Positions 13,601-24,239 are shown, counted from the first letter of the stretch. The stretch: 64,000 nt of DNA from Branchiostoma floridae (GCF_000003815.2 NC_049987.1:21999218-22063217); one strand, 5' to 3'. Notes: generated from the letters alone by a model not told the origin. Translations and numbers: made by a program.

Positions 13601-16600
13601 ATTAGCCTAGAATAAACATTTCAACACTTACAGCTTGGCTAGTAAAGTAAAATTACCTGAGTTTGTCAAATAATCCGTATGTACTTTTCCGATGTCTATT
13701 GCATTGACTCTATACTTTACGTTGAAAAGTTACGCATTCCTTTTCGTGAACTGCGTGAGTTTGTTGGTATAATAATATAAGATTTTCACACATCCAACGC
13801 AACACAATATCTACCCATCTTAGCGCGAAAATCACAAGTTTTCAGAGTTTTACTTACGTATCCTTGTATGTCGCACTCGTGAATTTGTTCCTATAATATT
13901 TGAAGATCTTCACACATACAATACAATATGTACTTTAATATCTAACTAAGCGCAGGAGGAATATCACAATAGAGTTACTCACGTATCCCTGTTCGTCGTT
14001 CTCGTTGTTGGTGAGCTTGAGTTTGTCGAACGAGACAGTCTGGCGCATCCAGGCCTCTCCGGAGGCCGGCGAATCGGGGTGCACGTACACCCTGGGCGGG
14101 GGAGGGGCGTCCGCGGAGCCGGCACACATCCACTTGGAGCTGTGGTAGACGTAGCGGTACCGCTTGTTGTCCACGGGCACGATATCCATGATGACGATGT
14201 ACTGAGCTTTGGGGTCCAGCCCGGTCACTTTGGTACGGATGGCAGGGAACATGCGTCTGGGGGAAAAGTACAAACAACGTATGGTCAGACAATATGTTTG
14301 GATTATGCTTCCCATACATGACTCAAACTTTCCTTCAGATGTGTTATAATAATAGAGGGCGAAACGTAAAGTCGTCACTTTGGTACGGATGGCAGGGAAC
14401 GTGCGTCTAGGAGAAAGATTACAAACAACGTACGGTCAGATAAATTTGACATTGCGCGATTTCCCTACATTAAAGGTGTTCTACAATGTAGATGGCGGAA
14501 AGCGACGTAAAATCGTCATTTTGGTACGGATATACGTCTGGGAAAGACACAGGGCATGGACTTGAAGAGCGGCCCTAACTTGAAGTCAGACTTTCAACCT
14601 TGATCGAGGAACTCTACTCTACAAACTACAGACTACAGTAGCATAGGCTAAGAATTTTGGTAACGTTATGCAATCCCTACATGGCTGAATTGAAGTTTCA
14701 ATGGTGGTGAACGACATATTTCGATTGCATTCGAAGTTTGTTTTGTGGGGCTTTTGTGGCCTTTTCCTGTGTTTCTACCCTCTGGACTGATGCATTTCCT
14801 TTTTTTCTGTTCCTACATCCTCTGACGTGCGTAGATTTCAGGTTTGAAAATCATAAAGACAAGGAAGCATACTTTTCAGCCGTAACGGTAAGTGTATTCA
14901 GGAACGTCTATCAAAAGTTCCTGCTTGAGAGTAAAACATCGACTTTGTAACGAAAATGTTTGGATAACCACAAAAAAAGCGGACGAAACAAATTTTCTGG
15001 ATCACACGCAGTAGCTAATAAAAAGGAGAAAGTTATATATACGGTGACTTTATTTATCTGTTGAAGTGTGCGAAATTAGATGACCGAGAATTATGTGACG
15101 ACGTGCAAGTACGGCCATCCGACATCCGATACTGTCAACAAGTGCGGCGTTGAATATCAGAAATATGACGAGACAAATTCAACAGCGAGTTTGGGCAACA
15201 TTTTCCGTCCTACCGTTTGCTAATATCGCCTTCAACGTTGTCAAAGTTTTGCTTGAAATGTTCTCCAAGAAATAGGGAATTATGGCAAAGATTTTTACAC
15301 AAATGTGAAGACAATGAATGCGCGAGGAATGTAGCGCTGAAACCTATCCTGTCTCATTCTCAATGTCAAATTTTACTGCGGGTCAAATCCATGCGACAAC
15401 GCCGCAGTCAGCTCGGCTTGGGTCAGCCGGCGGCATAGTTGGAACTAGATACGGCCGTCTGAGAGCTATATTTTATCATATCCGTGCGGAAAGGCGCGGA
15501 AAAAATCACACGAAACCTTGACATTGAAACGGAGACAATGGTGCCGATAATTTGTTCGTAAACTTGTAGACAAACAGAAGGGTTCCAGCGCACAAGTTGC
15601 ACTTTGCAGCACTTTGCAAAAACCCTCGTTTGACACTTTATAACGGTTAAAATGTACAAGCTGACTTTTTATGAGTAGTTTTTGAGCTTGTTTGGAGAAT
15701 ATCATTTTGTGGGCCTGAAATAACGCTGTAATAGATATTTAGTACGGTATAAAATGCAGGAACATCGTCAAACTCAAAGCAAGGCGGGGGCATAATATTT
15801 CCAGTCTCCTAACAACTGGCTGGGAGCAGAGGAAATACTAGGAGTTAGTGAGAAGAGGTTGTTAGAAAAGGCAGTGAGTCTTCTAAAACTTCTTCAAGGT
15901 ATCCTCAAACATTCTAAGACGTTTTGAGCTTTCTTACCTGCCAGCCTTGGTGATGATCATCTCAGTGCCGATGTCGTGAAACCGCGACCACAAGTCCTTC
16001 CCTTGCAGTTCCACACGCACCTGGTCCGGCCCGTCCGGCTGGGGCAGCGGGTAGGCCAGCCGGCTCTGCAGGGCCTGGATCGAGCCCAGCGCCGAGGAGC
16101 TCTGCTCGGGTGCACGGTCCTCCTGTCTACCGTCTGCGGGCGGCGAAAAGCCATGTTGGTCAACGAATTATGTTGTGTACATGAAACCACAAATCCAGGC
16201 AAACAAAACCAAATGAGGCAAAACTAGTTTTACGAAATTATGGAATGAAATGAAATATATATATCGACCCAGATATCTGACAGAAAAAATACTACTGGGC
16301 TAGTTGTCACGGTAGAGACACACGACATGTCAAGTTAGTATATACACGTACCCCTTCTCTTTTCAAGTACACATTATGAAAATGATAGTAGACAATGGCT
16401 GTATCTCAAAGTTTTGGAACATACTCTTGCGATCGTTGAACATGCAAAAAATAAACGAAATCGTTCAACAAATGATTATAACGGAAGATTATAGACCATA
16501 CTGGAACGGAGACGACTAAAGAAGAATCTTGTAGTATTATAAATATTTGCCAAGAAGAGTCAGTGAAGTAGAAAATTGCTTACCGGATGTGCTGAAGTTT

Positions 16601-16752
16601 TCCAGCACGGTGTCCTCCGAGGCATCCTCCCGGGAGCTGTGGAACTGTGCCGTCCGCTGTTTCTTCACTCGGGGCCCGAGCAACGCCTCGACAGAAAAGG
16701 CGTGAGCTCTCGAGCTCAGCGTAACGGGAGCGCTTTTCCTCTTCTCCGCCAT
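3954..16752 (-). CDS. Tbx15/18/22: T-box transcription factor, Tbx15/18/22 subfamily (7 exons, complete)
   Basis: Nuclear DNA-binding developmental regulator. Coding exons in transcription order are 16752-16584, 16133-15938, 14256-13983, 9232-9065, 8577-8513, 5522-5425 and 4681-3954. Every junction is GT-AG, every phase agrees, and together they make 1,698 bp (565 residues plus stop). The T-box runs from about residue 97 ([19 protein letters not shown]) to about 292 ([14 protein letters not shown]). [20 protein letters not shown] and [14 protein letters not shown] strands match Tbx15/18 much better than Tbx20, which has YRYAYHRSSW. Residues 13-25 ([13 protein letters not shown]) are the subfamily N-terminus and contain an eh1-like Groucho-binding motif FSVEALL (19-25), followed by a basic KKQR stretch (30-33), a likely nuclear localisation signal. 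The C-terminus is Pro/Ser/Thr rich, with [14 protein letters not shown] near its start as in vertebrate Tbx15/18. The start is the first ATG in frame and begins the conserved N-terminus. The subfamily call is from recalled family sequence; a single pre-duplication gene is inferred. Confidence 0.95.
5425..5522 (-). CDS. Tbx15/18/22: Tbx15/18/22 exon 6
   Basis: Codes [16 protein letters not shown] to SMKSQ. Vertebrate Tbx18 has a comparable GLEAIMETYAFW segment here. Phase 2 in, phase 1 out; splice sites tttccag and gtacgt. Confidence 0.92.
6579..6602. mobile_element. Ultrashort palindromic hairpin (24 bp) with 7-bp flanking duplication
   Basis: A perfect palindrome made of CAAGGAGGTT, a TATA centre and AACCTCCTTG, flanked on both sides by CATAGAC (6572-6578 and 6603-6609). 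Member of the hairpin family listed in the findings. Confidence 0.7.
8513..8577 (-). CDS. Tbx15/18/22: Tbx15/18/22 exon 5
   Basis: 65-bp exon coding [20 protein letters not shown], the end of the T-box including the minor-groove-contacting FAKGFRD helix. Donor gtgaga, phase 2. Confidence 0.95.
8690..8870. repeat. Dispersed repeat shared with 59020-59245 and 55545-55750
   Basis: Shares in order TCACCCAAC, a GAAAAGGGTT block, CCTTGTAAGT-type text and TCTCTGTCACGACCAGTG with the copy near 59.05 kb. The 55.5-kb member has a tRNA B-box-like GTTTGAATCC, suggesting a tRNA-derived SINE. Confidence 0.5.
9065..9232 (-). CDS. Tbx15/18/22: Tbx15/18/22 exon 4
   Basis: 56 codons, phase 0 at both ends: [18 protein letters not shown] to [16 protein letters not shown], the strongly conserved T-box segment. 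Confidence 0.95.
9296..9374. repeat. Two-copy 36-bp direct repeat
   Basis: The unit containing TTTGTGAAGTTGGCAGTCC occurs twice head to tail in Tbx15/18/22 intron 3, with no mismatches. Confidence 0.85.
10310..10560. other. GC-rich, CpG-rich patch in Tbx15/18/22 intron 3
   Basis: About 250 bp markedly richer in G+C and CpG than the surrounding intron, without repeat character or a convincing reading frame. It could be a regulatory element or alternative promoter; nothing else supports either. Confidence 0.35.
12203..13476. repeat. Long inverted repeat spanning the assembly gap
   Basis: Arms 12203-12446 and 13220-13476 are about 85-90% identical in opposite orientation (for example TAGGTGTTTATGGATG and GCTAATGAAGCGGTAGC in both). 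Mirrored small frames in the arms arise from this. The 770-bp centre includes the N gap. Confidence 0.85.
12963..13062. other. Assembly gap (100 N)
   Basis: Exactly 100 N, the usual placeholder for a gap of unknown size. It lies in the loop of the long inverted repeat and inside intron 3 of Tbx15/18/22. Confidence 1.
13983..14256 (-). CDS. Tbx15/18/22: Tbx15/18/22 exon 3 (core of the T-box)
   Basis: Codes [19 protein letters not shown] through [11 protein letters not shown], the middle of the DNA-binding domain. Acceptor ccccag, donor gtgagt. Degenerate copies of its first 30 or so bases plus acceptor lie just upstream in intron 2 (14374-14545). Confidence 0.95.
14374..14545 (-). repeat. Intronic copies of the Tbx15/18/22 exon 3 acceptor edge
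   Basis: The segment ACTTTGGTACGGATGGCAGG plus the following acceptor and intron, found at the exon 3 start (14226-14300), recurs at 14374-14450 and, more decayed, at 14515-14545, with a spacing of about 145 bp. Confidence 0.85.
15938..16133 (-). CDS. Tbx15/18/22: Tbx15/18/22 exon 2
   Basis: Begins after cccgcag and completes a GAC codon. A Ser/Gln-rich linker leads into the T-box start ([18 protein letters not shown]). Donor gtaaga, phase 2. An alternative acceptor 7 bp downstream would break the frame. Confidence 0.93.
16584..16752 (-). CDS. Tbx15/18/22: Tbx15/18/22 exon 1
   Basis: Codes residues 1-56 from [19 protein letters not shown], with the eh1-like motif FSVEALL and the basic KKQR. 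It ends in phase 1 (TCC G|gtaagc). Confidence 0.93.
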
Positions 16753-17010
16753 GCCACACAACTTCACAAGTCTTGTCTGTAACGGGGAACGGTCTGGCTG
16801 AACAGATGTCACTGGTTTGTGGAGTAGACAGACCCGCTCTAAATCACGACACGGGGCTGACTGACTGAGCAGCGCTGAAAACGCCTCTAAATAAAATAAT
16901 CTGAGGTGATTAGAATCCTGTCATACCGACTGTCAGCACGGTGCGCTCTCAGCCAATCAGAGCGGCGCAGCGGTAAGTCGATACCGCCCCCCGCCCATCC
17001 ACCACGTGTG
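16753..17010 (-). promoter_or_regulatory. Proximal promoter region of Tbx15/18/22
   Basis: GC-richer stretch just upstream of the start codon. It has a CCAAT box (16953-16957, AGCCAATCAG) about 200 bp from the ATG and a CACGTG E-box near 17002. No TATA box is seen at a sensible distance. The transcription start is not determinable here. Confidence 0.4.
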
Positions 17011-17133
17011 GCCTTGTGGGGAGGGGACTAATCTCGCTTTTCCAGGAATCCAAGCAGATGTTGTGGGAAAATATCGCATTTTTTTAGGCTGTTCTCTTGT
17101 CCTCTTTTATCTCTTGCAGACAAATCAACGGCG

Positions 17134-17160
17134 CTACTCTCCAAGCAGAGGTTGGATATC
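17134..17160. repeat. Solo end of the CTCTCCAAGCAGAGG element
   Basis: CTACTCTCCAAGCAGAGGTT matches the terminal repeat of the MITE at 52448-52671; no partner end nearby. Confidence 0.6.
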
Positions 17161-18436
17161 CAATATGATTTGCCCTGTTTTCTGTCGACATAGTGGAGTA
17201 CTGTCAAGGGCATAGCATCCAGAGCCAAGTTGGGCTAGAAACTGTCACGGCATCTGCCAAAATCTGCTTTAGAAACGCCAAGATCTCTCATTCTAACACC
17301 TGCTTGATTGACTACGATTCTAGGTTCAAGAATTTGTGACAAAGTCGCCGAAAATCAATCCACACTCGCCGCAATCGCAGAATCGACGGAAATTTGGCAG
17401 ACCACGACGCAAGATAGCAGCATTTTACTTTGGCGAAACACCGGAAATTTGACAAACAAATTTTCAGACTCAGAGTACAAGATATCACAGTGTACTGATA
17501 GAAACGAAACTATTGTGACATAGAATTTCAGCCACCCGTTCACCTTTTATAACGTAACTCTATTAGACATGACATTGTGTCATTGATGATTGAATGATTG
17601 AAAATCTAGTATAGGATATTCTCGTGTCCTTTAATCAAAGCGATGTCGACTGTTATACTGTCGTCAGTGTAAAGTGGGTCTTCATTGATATATGAGGTGC
17701 AGGGCTTTTGGCATGGAATTTAAAATACTAGTACGGACATTTTAAACCCCCAATGTCCTAATTTCCAGGCCGTCACGTAACCGACCATCTGACATGTCAA
17801 TTACGCTTTGACCAATGAGAACCGCGGACAGATATGTGATGAGAGGAGGGAGGGGGGCGTCAGTCCGGAGATGACAGACTCATCACTCAAAGCTCGTCAC
17901 TCAAACCTCACACTTCCGCCTTCCCGATAAATGCCGACAGACAGAAGGGAGTGAGTGACAAGGTGCTGATATTCGCGCTTTTTCACCCGGCAACGTGAAA
18001 ATCAGGAAGTGGACGACATTGGTGAAGATTATAGAAAGTTTGTTTGCAAATTCATGCCTGTAGGCAAATTGCAAGTACATGGTAGAAACAAGATAGAGAA
18101 TATGCATGTAACAATGAACTGTGATAAATATTCTTATATATATACACAGACAGAGATTACTCGAATACTATATCTATATAGGTTGGGTTTGACTTTTTTG
18201 GAAGCAGAGGAAGACAAAGAGTCCCACTTTTTCTACAGTTTGTGGGTTTTGTGATTTTCCGCCTTCCCGATAAATGCCGACAGACAGAAGGGAGTGAGTG
18301 ACAAGGTGCTGATGTTCGCGCTTTTTCACCCGGCAACGTGAAAATCAGGAAGTGGACGACATTGGCGGAGATTATAGCACGAGTATTCGAGTAGAATAAT
18401 GTTTGTCACTTGTATATCTCCCATATTTATTCCATT

Positions 18437-18602
18437 TACGAGGGGCCCTAAAAAAGTTTATGCGACTTGTTTTATAACAGGGTCATTTTTTCATCGATTG
18501 AGTTGAAATTTGGCACAAAGGTACAAGAATATATCCTCTTGGGATTGAGATATCTCAATTCGTTATAAAACAAGTCGCATTACTTTTTGAAGGCCCCTCG
18601 TA
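18437..18602. mobile_element. MITE with TACGAGGGGCC terminal repeats
   Basis: 166 bp; the ends are TACGAGGGGCCC and GGCCCCTCGTA, followed inward by TGCGACTTGTTTTATAAC and its complement. The internal sequence (TTGAAATTTGGCAC, ATATCCTCTTGGGATTGA) recurs near 61945-62025, marking a second decayed member. Confidence 0.8.
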
Positions 18603-18701
18603 CTTGTAATAAGCCTTCGGGCATGGACTTGAAAATAAACTTCTATTGTAGATGCTCACAGCAAGGCGACTTTTGGTAGTATCATGTTTAGAACCTACGT
18701 C

Positions 18702-18928
18702 ACTTTTCCAAACTGGGGCCCGGTCGGGCAGCTTTCGGGAACGAAAAGTATACTATAAAAGACACCGAGCTACACAAGACGTAAAAGAGAATAGTTGTAG
18801 GCAATATCTGTGTGTATATTTTTACGTATACCAAGGAGGTTAAAGTCCTTTTTTAACCTCCTTGCGTATACAGTTCTATTTTTCGTCGTTTCCGCAAACA
18901 GCCCATCCGGGCCCCGGTTTGGAAATGT
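18702..18928. mobile_element. Palindromic MITE with a nested ultrashort hairpin
   Basis: Arms TTTTCCAAACTGGGGCCCGG and CCGGGCCCCGGTTTGGAAA, with the CAAGGAGGTT hairpin inserted near the centre (18832-18864). Confidence 0.65.
18832..18864. mobile_element. Ultrashort palindromic hairpin (33 bp) with 7-bp flanking duplication
   Basis: Ends CAAGGAGGTTAAA and TTTAACCTCCTTG, flanked by CGTATAC on both sides (18825-18831 and 18865-18871). Confidence 0.7.
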
Positions 18929-19031
18929 GATTTTGCCTCAGTGTTCAACTTCAAGCAAAAGTCCGCCGCAGAGTCCGCCGTATGTCTACACTCCGACTAC
19001 AGACGACAACGTGCTGTAAAGTGCGAATGGT

Positions 19032-19167
19032 CTACTCTCCAAGCAGAGGTTGAGTCGCGTAGATATAGTACTAGTAGTCGTCGGAAAAATTACACTCAGT
19101 CGAGGAGCGCCGGCGTAATTTTTCCGACTGGTACTATATCTACGCGAACCAACCTCTGCTTGGAGAG
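19032..19167. mobile_element. Palindromic MITE, CTCTCCAAGCAGAGG family
   Basis: Ends CTACTCTCCAAGCAGAGGTT and AACCTCTGCTTGGAGAG, with further inverted text (CGTAGATATAGTAC, CGGAAAAATTAC). Flanked by the direct repeat TGCGAATGGT (19022-19031 and 19168-19177). Confidence 0.8.
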
Positions 19168-21360
19168 TGCGAATGGTCACGATTTTTCACTCAACGCTGT
19201 TCGGAAGTGGACGACATCGGTGGAGATGATAGACGCTATCACAGACTGTTGATAACGACAAGAGAAATTTATTTTTAGATGTGTTCTTGCAGGGTTTCGT
19301 CAAGGAGGTTCTACCAGGGAGCTTTTCTCATCATAGCATCTACATACGGGAGTGACAAAGTGTCAATGTTTGCGGTTTTTCACTGAACAGTGCGAAAATA
19401 AGGAGGAGAACGACATTACAGTAGATTGTAGACGCTATCACAGCATGACCTTGTTGATAACAGCAAGAGAAATGTATTTTTAGTTGTATTCTAATGAAGT
19501 TCTCCCCCTTTGAGTACCGTATTGACAGACGGGAGTGACAAAAAGTCGATGTTCGCGCTTTTTCACTCAATGCCGCTAAAATAAGGAGGTGGATGACATT
19601 GCAGCAGATTATAGACTATATCACAGCATGGGGGGTTTAAATCTCATTGATGGTAGCGACAGAAATGTACTTTTTGGTTGTACGGAAGCGGGAGTGACAA
19701 GTTGCGGATGTTCTTGCTTTTATTTGACAATACTCATTAATTTTGACAGTTATGAAAGTGAATATCTCTCCTTATAAAGAAAGTAAAAACGCCAATCTGA
19801 AGTTCAAAACTTTGAGTCAAAATTAGCCTGTTATCAAATAAAAATGCTTAAAAAATGTCAAGATCTCCCGTTCTATTAAACATCTATTTGATTACCTACT
19901 AGGTCCAAGAGTTTGACAGGTATGAAAATGAAAAAATCTTCTTATAAAAAGGGGGAAAACGCCAGTCTGGAGTTGACAAATTAAAGTTGAAATCAGATTG
20001 TTGTCAACTAAAAGTACTTGACAGGCGAGTGTAAGTTTAGTCAGGAAGCAATATGGTGTTACAACAGGAACAACAAGTCAACCCGCTGTGTTAGCTGACT
20101 AATCTGTAAACAAAACAACAAACAACAGAAACAACAACAACAGAAAGGAAGGCACCATCTTGCCATGTCTTTACAAGCCGGGTCATGATGGAAAGCCGCA
20201 GTGGCCGAAATTTTTAGTTAAAAAAAACACGGAGTGAACACACACACACATCCGCTTAGTGTACCAAGTGCTCACAACAGTGGATGACGTTCTTCTGTAT
20301 TATAAACTCTTTTTTTATCAGAAGCTACTACTACCGGAGCGTACTAAGCAGAATTAGTAGGCTCCGGCGCGTTTTGGACGTCTTTTTAGGCGTTATCATC
20401 AGACTGTTTTAGTTTTGTCAGGCTTTTTGTCAGTTTTGTCCGCCAACCCAAAATAAAAACTTGCATATTAGAAAGTCGGATAAACTTTACCTACTGAAAC
20501 ACGCGTGCGTCAGAACAACTTGGCCGGCGCGTAACACCTGCTTTAACATAAAGTAGTGCTGTACTAGTACTGCACTAGTCTCTACCAGCCTGACTACTCG
20601 GGCGATCACAGAGAGAACAAAAAATGCACAAGAGGGGGAATGACTCCCCTGGCCAATTTGCCGATTTTTGCCGAATTCTACGATTCCCGGACCTCCATAG
20701 GAAGGCCTGGTTGAGGCTACTAACAAGTACTAATGCCATGAATGTTCCATAGCTAACGTCCTTCCGTAACAGTGATAGCCCAGTCGGGGTGATGTTCTCT
20801 TTCCCGTAAAGTCCTGACAGCTGTATGTTCTCTGCTTCGCGGCATGTCAGACATTTCGTTAGAGCTATCTCTGAGCTCCGCGAATCGGGCATGGTTTATT
20901 GTTCATTTCTGTCCGCCCAAATCCACTTACAGTGGCAATGCACTCGTAAGCACAGCCAGAATGGTCTCATTCAGTTACAATAACAGTAAAGTAGCGACAC
21001 TTAGACCTGAAAATCCCTAAAAACCGTAGTAATACTCCTAAGCCCGTCGCTTATGAGGTAGAATTACGCTTTGCGTTATTGAAACTTTAAGGGCATGTTT
21101 TAGTGATTTTTCTCAGTAAAGTGCGGAAATCTTGCGGAAACTGAGTGGTCTTTTTCCAAATAGTCAACATATACTGGAAGTTCAAATTTCGCTTGTTTCG
21201 ATCTTTTCAATGGTCTATTATGTACTCTTAACATGATACCGTGTACTATACGCCAAACGGGTGGTAATGCTTTACATTACTAGTAAATACAATACTGTTT
21301 ACTATAGTAGTGATCAATTCTAGTTAATCTTCGTCATTTGTTATAGCACTACCATGACAT

Positions 21361-21540
21361 ATTTGTGTGTGTGCGTGTAACTGTGTTTGTGCTTATGTGT
21401 TTGTGCGCACGTGTGCTTAAACGTGTCTATAAAAGACGTGTGCGTGCGTATGCGTGTACATGCGTATATGTGCGTGCGCGCGTGAATGTGTGCGTGTGTG
21501 CGTGCGTGTGTCAGTGTGTGTGTGTCTGTGTGTGCATGAC
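21361..21540. repeat. (TG)n-rich purine-pyrimidine tract
   Basis: About 180 bp of alternating TG/CG steps with interruptions. Apparent frames on both strands are artefacts of the repeat. Confidence 0.85.
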
Positions 21541-21889
21541 ACGAAATTGTAGCTTCCATGGCAGACTACGTGTCTTTTTTCGCCATTGCTAATCACTTTT
21601 CTGATTCTTTTTCTGACAACCGTTTGGAGTTTTCTACCGGGTGAATTCTGAGTGCGTATTTTCTAACCTCCTCTGTGTGAAGGGCACCTTTCAGTGAGTT
21701 TTAGTCGGCCGGAAATCTAACGAAGACCAGGTAGCGCTTTTCGACTTAGTGCGTGTGTCCCGCCAAATTGAAGTTTAAAAGTCGCTAAAGTGCGAATTTA
21801 CAAGGACCGCGACTCCAAGTCAAAACACGACTGAAAGACAAAGCGACTTTAAGAAATGTAAAGCGTGTTTTAAGGAAGTTAAATCACCG

Positions 21890-22080
21890 GGGCGGCTCAA
21901 CTTGGCCCCGAGCCACCAAGGGGAGGGATTTGGTGACAGGAGCGTCCAATTACGCCTCTTGCTAAAGCCCGGATAGTTAGCCGATGATAACCCGTCCTAA
22001 TTGAATAATAACCTGGAGAAATGCCGGATTAATTGACCCCTGCGCGGCGGGGAGTAAGCCGCCCGGCCCCGCGGGAGGGC
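21890..22080. promoter_or_regulatory. Candidate regulatory element upstream of Tbx15/18/22
   Basis: GC-rich, apparently non-repetitive block with several homeodomain-core sites (CCAATTACG, CCTAATTGAATAATAACC, GGATTAATTGACC) and GATGATAACC. It lies about 5 kb upstream of the start codon. Inference only. Confidence 0.35.
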
Positions 22081-22108
22081 GGGGGTTTGAGCGGTGGCTG
22101 TAGTCGCC

Positions 22109-22386
22109 TAGTCTCCACCAGACTCCGAGTCGCTGGAAAAATCGTAGGAATGGTACAAACAGAGGAGTATGCCGGCCAGAGGAATATAGCCGGCTAGGCA
22201 ACAGTAACGCGACCGAGGGATGTAAGAACAACAACGCGCCTATACAATATAATCTCCAACCAAGGAGGTTTATTTTAATCTCCTTGCTCCGACAAAAAAA
22301 GCGAGCTGTTCCCTGGCCGGTTATATTCCTCTCTATTTGTTCCATTTCTACGATTTTCCAGCGATCCGGAGTCTGGTAGAGACTAG
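22109..22386. mobile_element. hAT-like MITE, TAGTCTC family, with a nested hairpin
   Basis: 278 bp with ends TAGTCTCCACCAGACTCCG and CGGAGTCTGGTAGAGACTA, and the 8-bp duplication TAGTCGCC (22101-22108, 22387-22394). The arms carry GCTGGAAAAATCGTAG/CTACGATTTTCCAGC. An ultrashort hairpin is nested at 22261-22286. Confidence 0.88.
22261..22286. mobile_element. Ultrashort palindromic hairpin (26 bp)
   Basis: CAAGGAGGTTTA to TAATCTCCTTG, flanked by CTCCAAC (left) and CTCCGAC (right), 6 of 7 identical. A homologous copy lies at 27559-27584 inside similar flanking text. Confidence 0.65.
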
Positions 22387-22644
22387 TAGTCGCCAAGCAG
22401 ATGTGTCAGCTGGATGACAAAAGTGAAGGATTTGGCCAAATAGCGACAAATAAGTTGGTATGGGAGTCTGGGCGATACGCCACTGATCTCTGAGCAAATG
22501 TAGAAGAGTAGAAAGGCAATAAAACCGTTACGTTTCTCAATCTCCCGTTTCCCGAAGCACTGCCTTTCCTACGTAGATATACGAATGAGACCTTGATGTA
22601 TGCTTTTATTTTTCGTTCGTGCAAACAACCCGGCTGGAAAATTA

Positions 22645-22728
22645 GTAGAAATTTGCCAAAATTATAGTAGAAATTTGCCAAAAATTACAGTAGAAATTTG
22701 CCAAAATTATAGTAGAAATTTGCCAAAA
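22645..22728. repeat. Four-copy 26-bp tandem repeat
   Basis: Unit AGTAGAAATTTGCCAAAATT repeated four times with few changes. Confidence 0.85.
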
Positions 22729-23229
22729 TGGGAAAAATTTGTTTATTAATCAGTGAATGTCCATGTGTCAGTTTTCTCCTCGATTTGACCAATTTCTGTT
22801 ATTTTCTCTTTCAAAATATCATACAACTGGTGGTATCCTTTTTTTAATTGGTAAATAATTAACTCGGAAGAGTTGGCCGGTTAGTAAATTAAAAGGTCCA
22901 TCTGGGTTTGACAACTTTGTGTTGTTTTTCCATCACTGTCATGTGGAGATACGCACGAGCCCGACAACGTTTCGCACATTCCTCCGAACCGCCCCCTGCC
23001 AACCCCCGTGCAGCCCCCCGTGCAGCCCCCTGCTGGTCTCTACCAGACTCCCGCCTGGCCTAATAGCAATAGGGGTACTTTGGCCAAGTTTGATAGGACT
23101 AAAATCCTAGTAGACCGTCGCAAACTGTACTCCTCGGCCATCTAACTCGTCTGGCGTGTTTTTGTCTCATTTGGCAATTTCTACTATTTTCCCAGCAACC
23201 TGTGGAGCCTGGTAGAGGCTACATCCTGC

Positions 23230-23460
23230 TAGTATCTACCAGACTCCCGCCTGGCCGAATAGTAACAGGGGACTTTGGCCAAGCTTAGTAGGAATAAAAG
23301 TCTAGTAAGTGTAGTAGTGAACTTCCCGGTCAACGGATAGCTGGATAGACTGCAAAAGAATGAACTAAATCCCATAGCAACTTATTTCTCCCTATTTGAT
23401 AGCCAAATTCTTCTCTTCTTCCATCCAGCTGACACGTCTGCTTGGCCAATTGGAGACTAG
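23230..23460. mobile_element. MITE related to 24688-24906 and 51011-51213
   Basis: Left end TAGTATCTACCAGACTCC, right end CATCCAGCTGACACGTCTGC then GGAGACTA. Internally it shares ATAGCTGGATAGACTGCAAA with the other members. Confidence 0.7.
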
Positions 23461-23769
23461 CCCCCTGCTAGCGGGCGGGGTGAATCGCCCCACGCTGCTC
23501 TTGAGCGAGCCCGACGCACCTTGCTCGAGCATTAATGCGTGGTGGGAACGGCGTTACCGACAAAGGGAACAAAATAAACTTTATGTATTTAGACAGAATG
23601 ACGCTGTATTACAAAACAGATGTGTGGTTAGGACTTGTTTTGTGAATCTTTTGCAACCCTTTTTAGTCTCTACCATAAAATCTATACGGGAGAATACATT
23701 GTGTGGCAGTTCTAAAGGGAAAACGTCCCTTCCCGTGGAATGGCTCTACTGGCTAATTCTACTGTCCAC

Positions 23770-23952
23770 TCGAGCTTCTACCAGGCTTCTAATGTCGCTG
23801 GAAAAATAGTAGAAATTGGCCAAATGGACAGCTAACATGCCAGAGAAGTTTATAGCACGAAAGTACAGTTGGTGACCGTGTATGCAATGTTATCTGTCTA
23901 TTTCGCTAGTTCTACTGTTTTTCCAGCGGCATGTGGAGCCTGGTAAAGGCTA
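23770..23952. mobile_element. hAT-like MITE, TAGTCTC family, degenerate
   Basis: GCTTCTACCAGGCTTC at the left, GGAGCCTGGTAAAGGCTA at the right, with GTCGCTGGAAAAATAGTAGA and its complement inside. The flanking duplication is not clear. Confidence 0.6.
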
Positions 23953-24239
23953 TATATCCGTTCCGTACCCCCACAGGAAGGCCTGGTGGAGGCAGTGTGG
24001 GAACGACTTTGCCGACAAAGGGGAACAAAATATACTTTATGCATACAAAATGGTGCTATAAACCGATGACCGTCTATAAACTGCTACTCGCTTTAGAAAA
24101 GGAAAACAAAACAAAACATGAATAACCTAAAACAATTTACCTGTGACTTGGCGAATTCACACGGGCCACTTTTGGGGCTAAATAAACATGTAGTGGAAAT
24201 TTGTCCAAATTTTGCTAATAATCTTTGTCCGATTAGGAA

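Larger units (their letters stand above)
17912..19620. repeat. Local family of about five 120-bp repeats
   Basis: Two near-identical copies (17912-18033 and 18256-18376) contain CGACAGACAGAAGGGAGTGA and GTGAAAATCAGGAAGTGG. Decayed copies near 19195-19245, 19345-19440 and 19510-19620 keep GACAGACGGGAGTGACAAA, GTTCGCGCTTTTTCAC and the AGATTATAGAC end. Not a gene. Confidence 0.8.

Noticed and set aside
21341..21592. Open frames across the TG-rich tract
   Set aside because: Simple-sequence artefacts (CVCV/THTH repeats).
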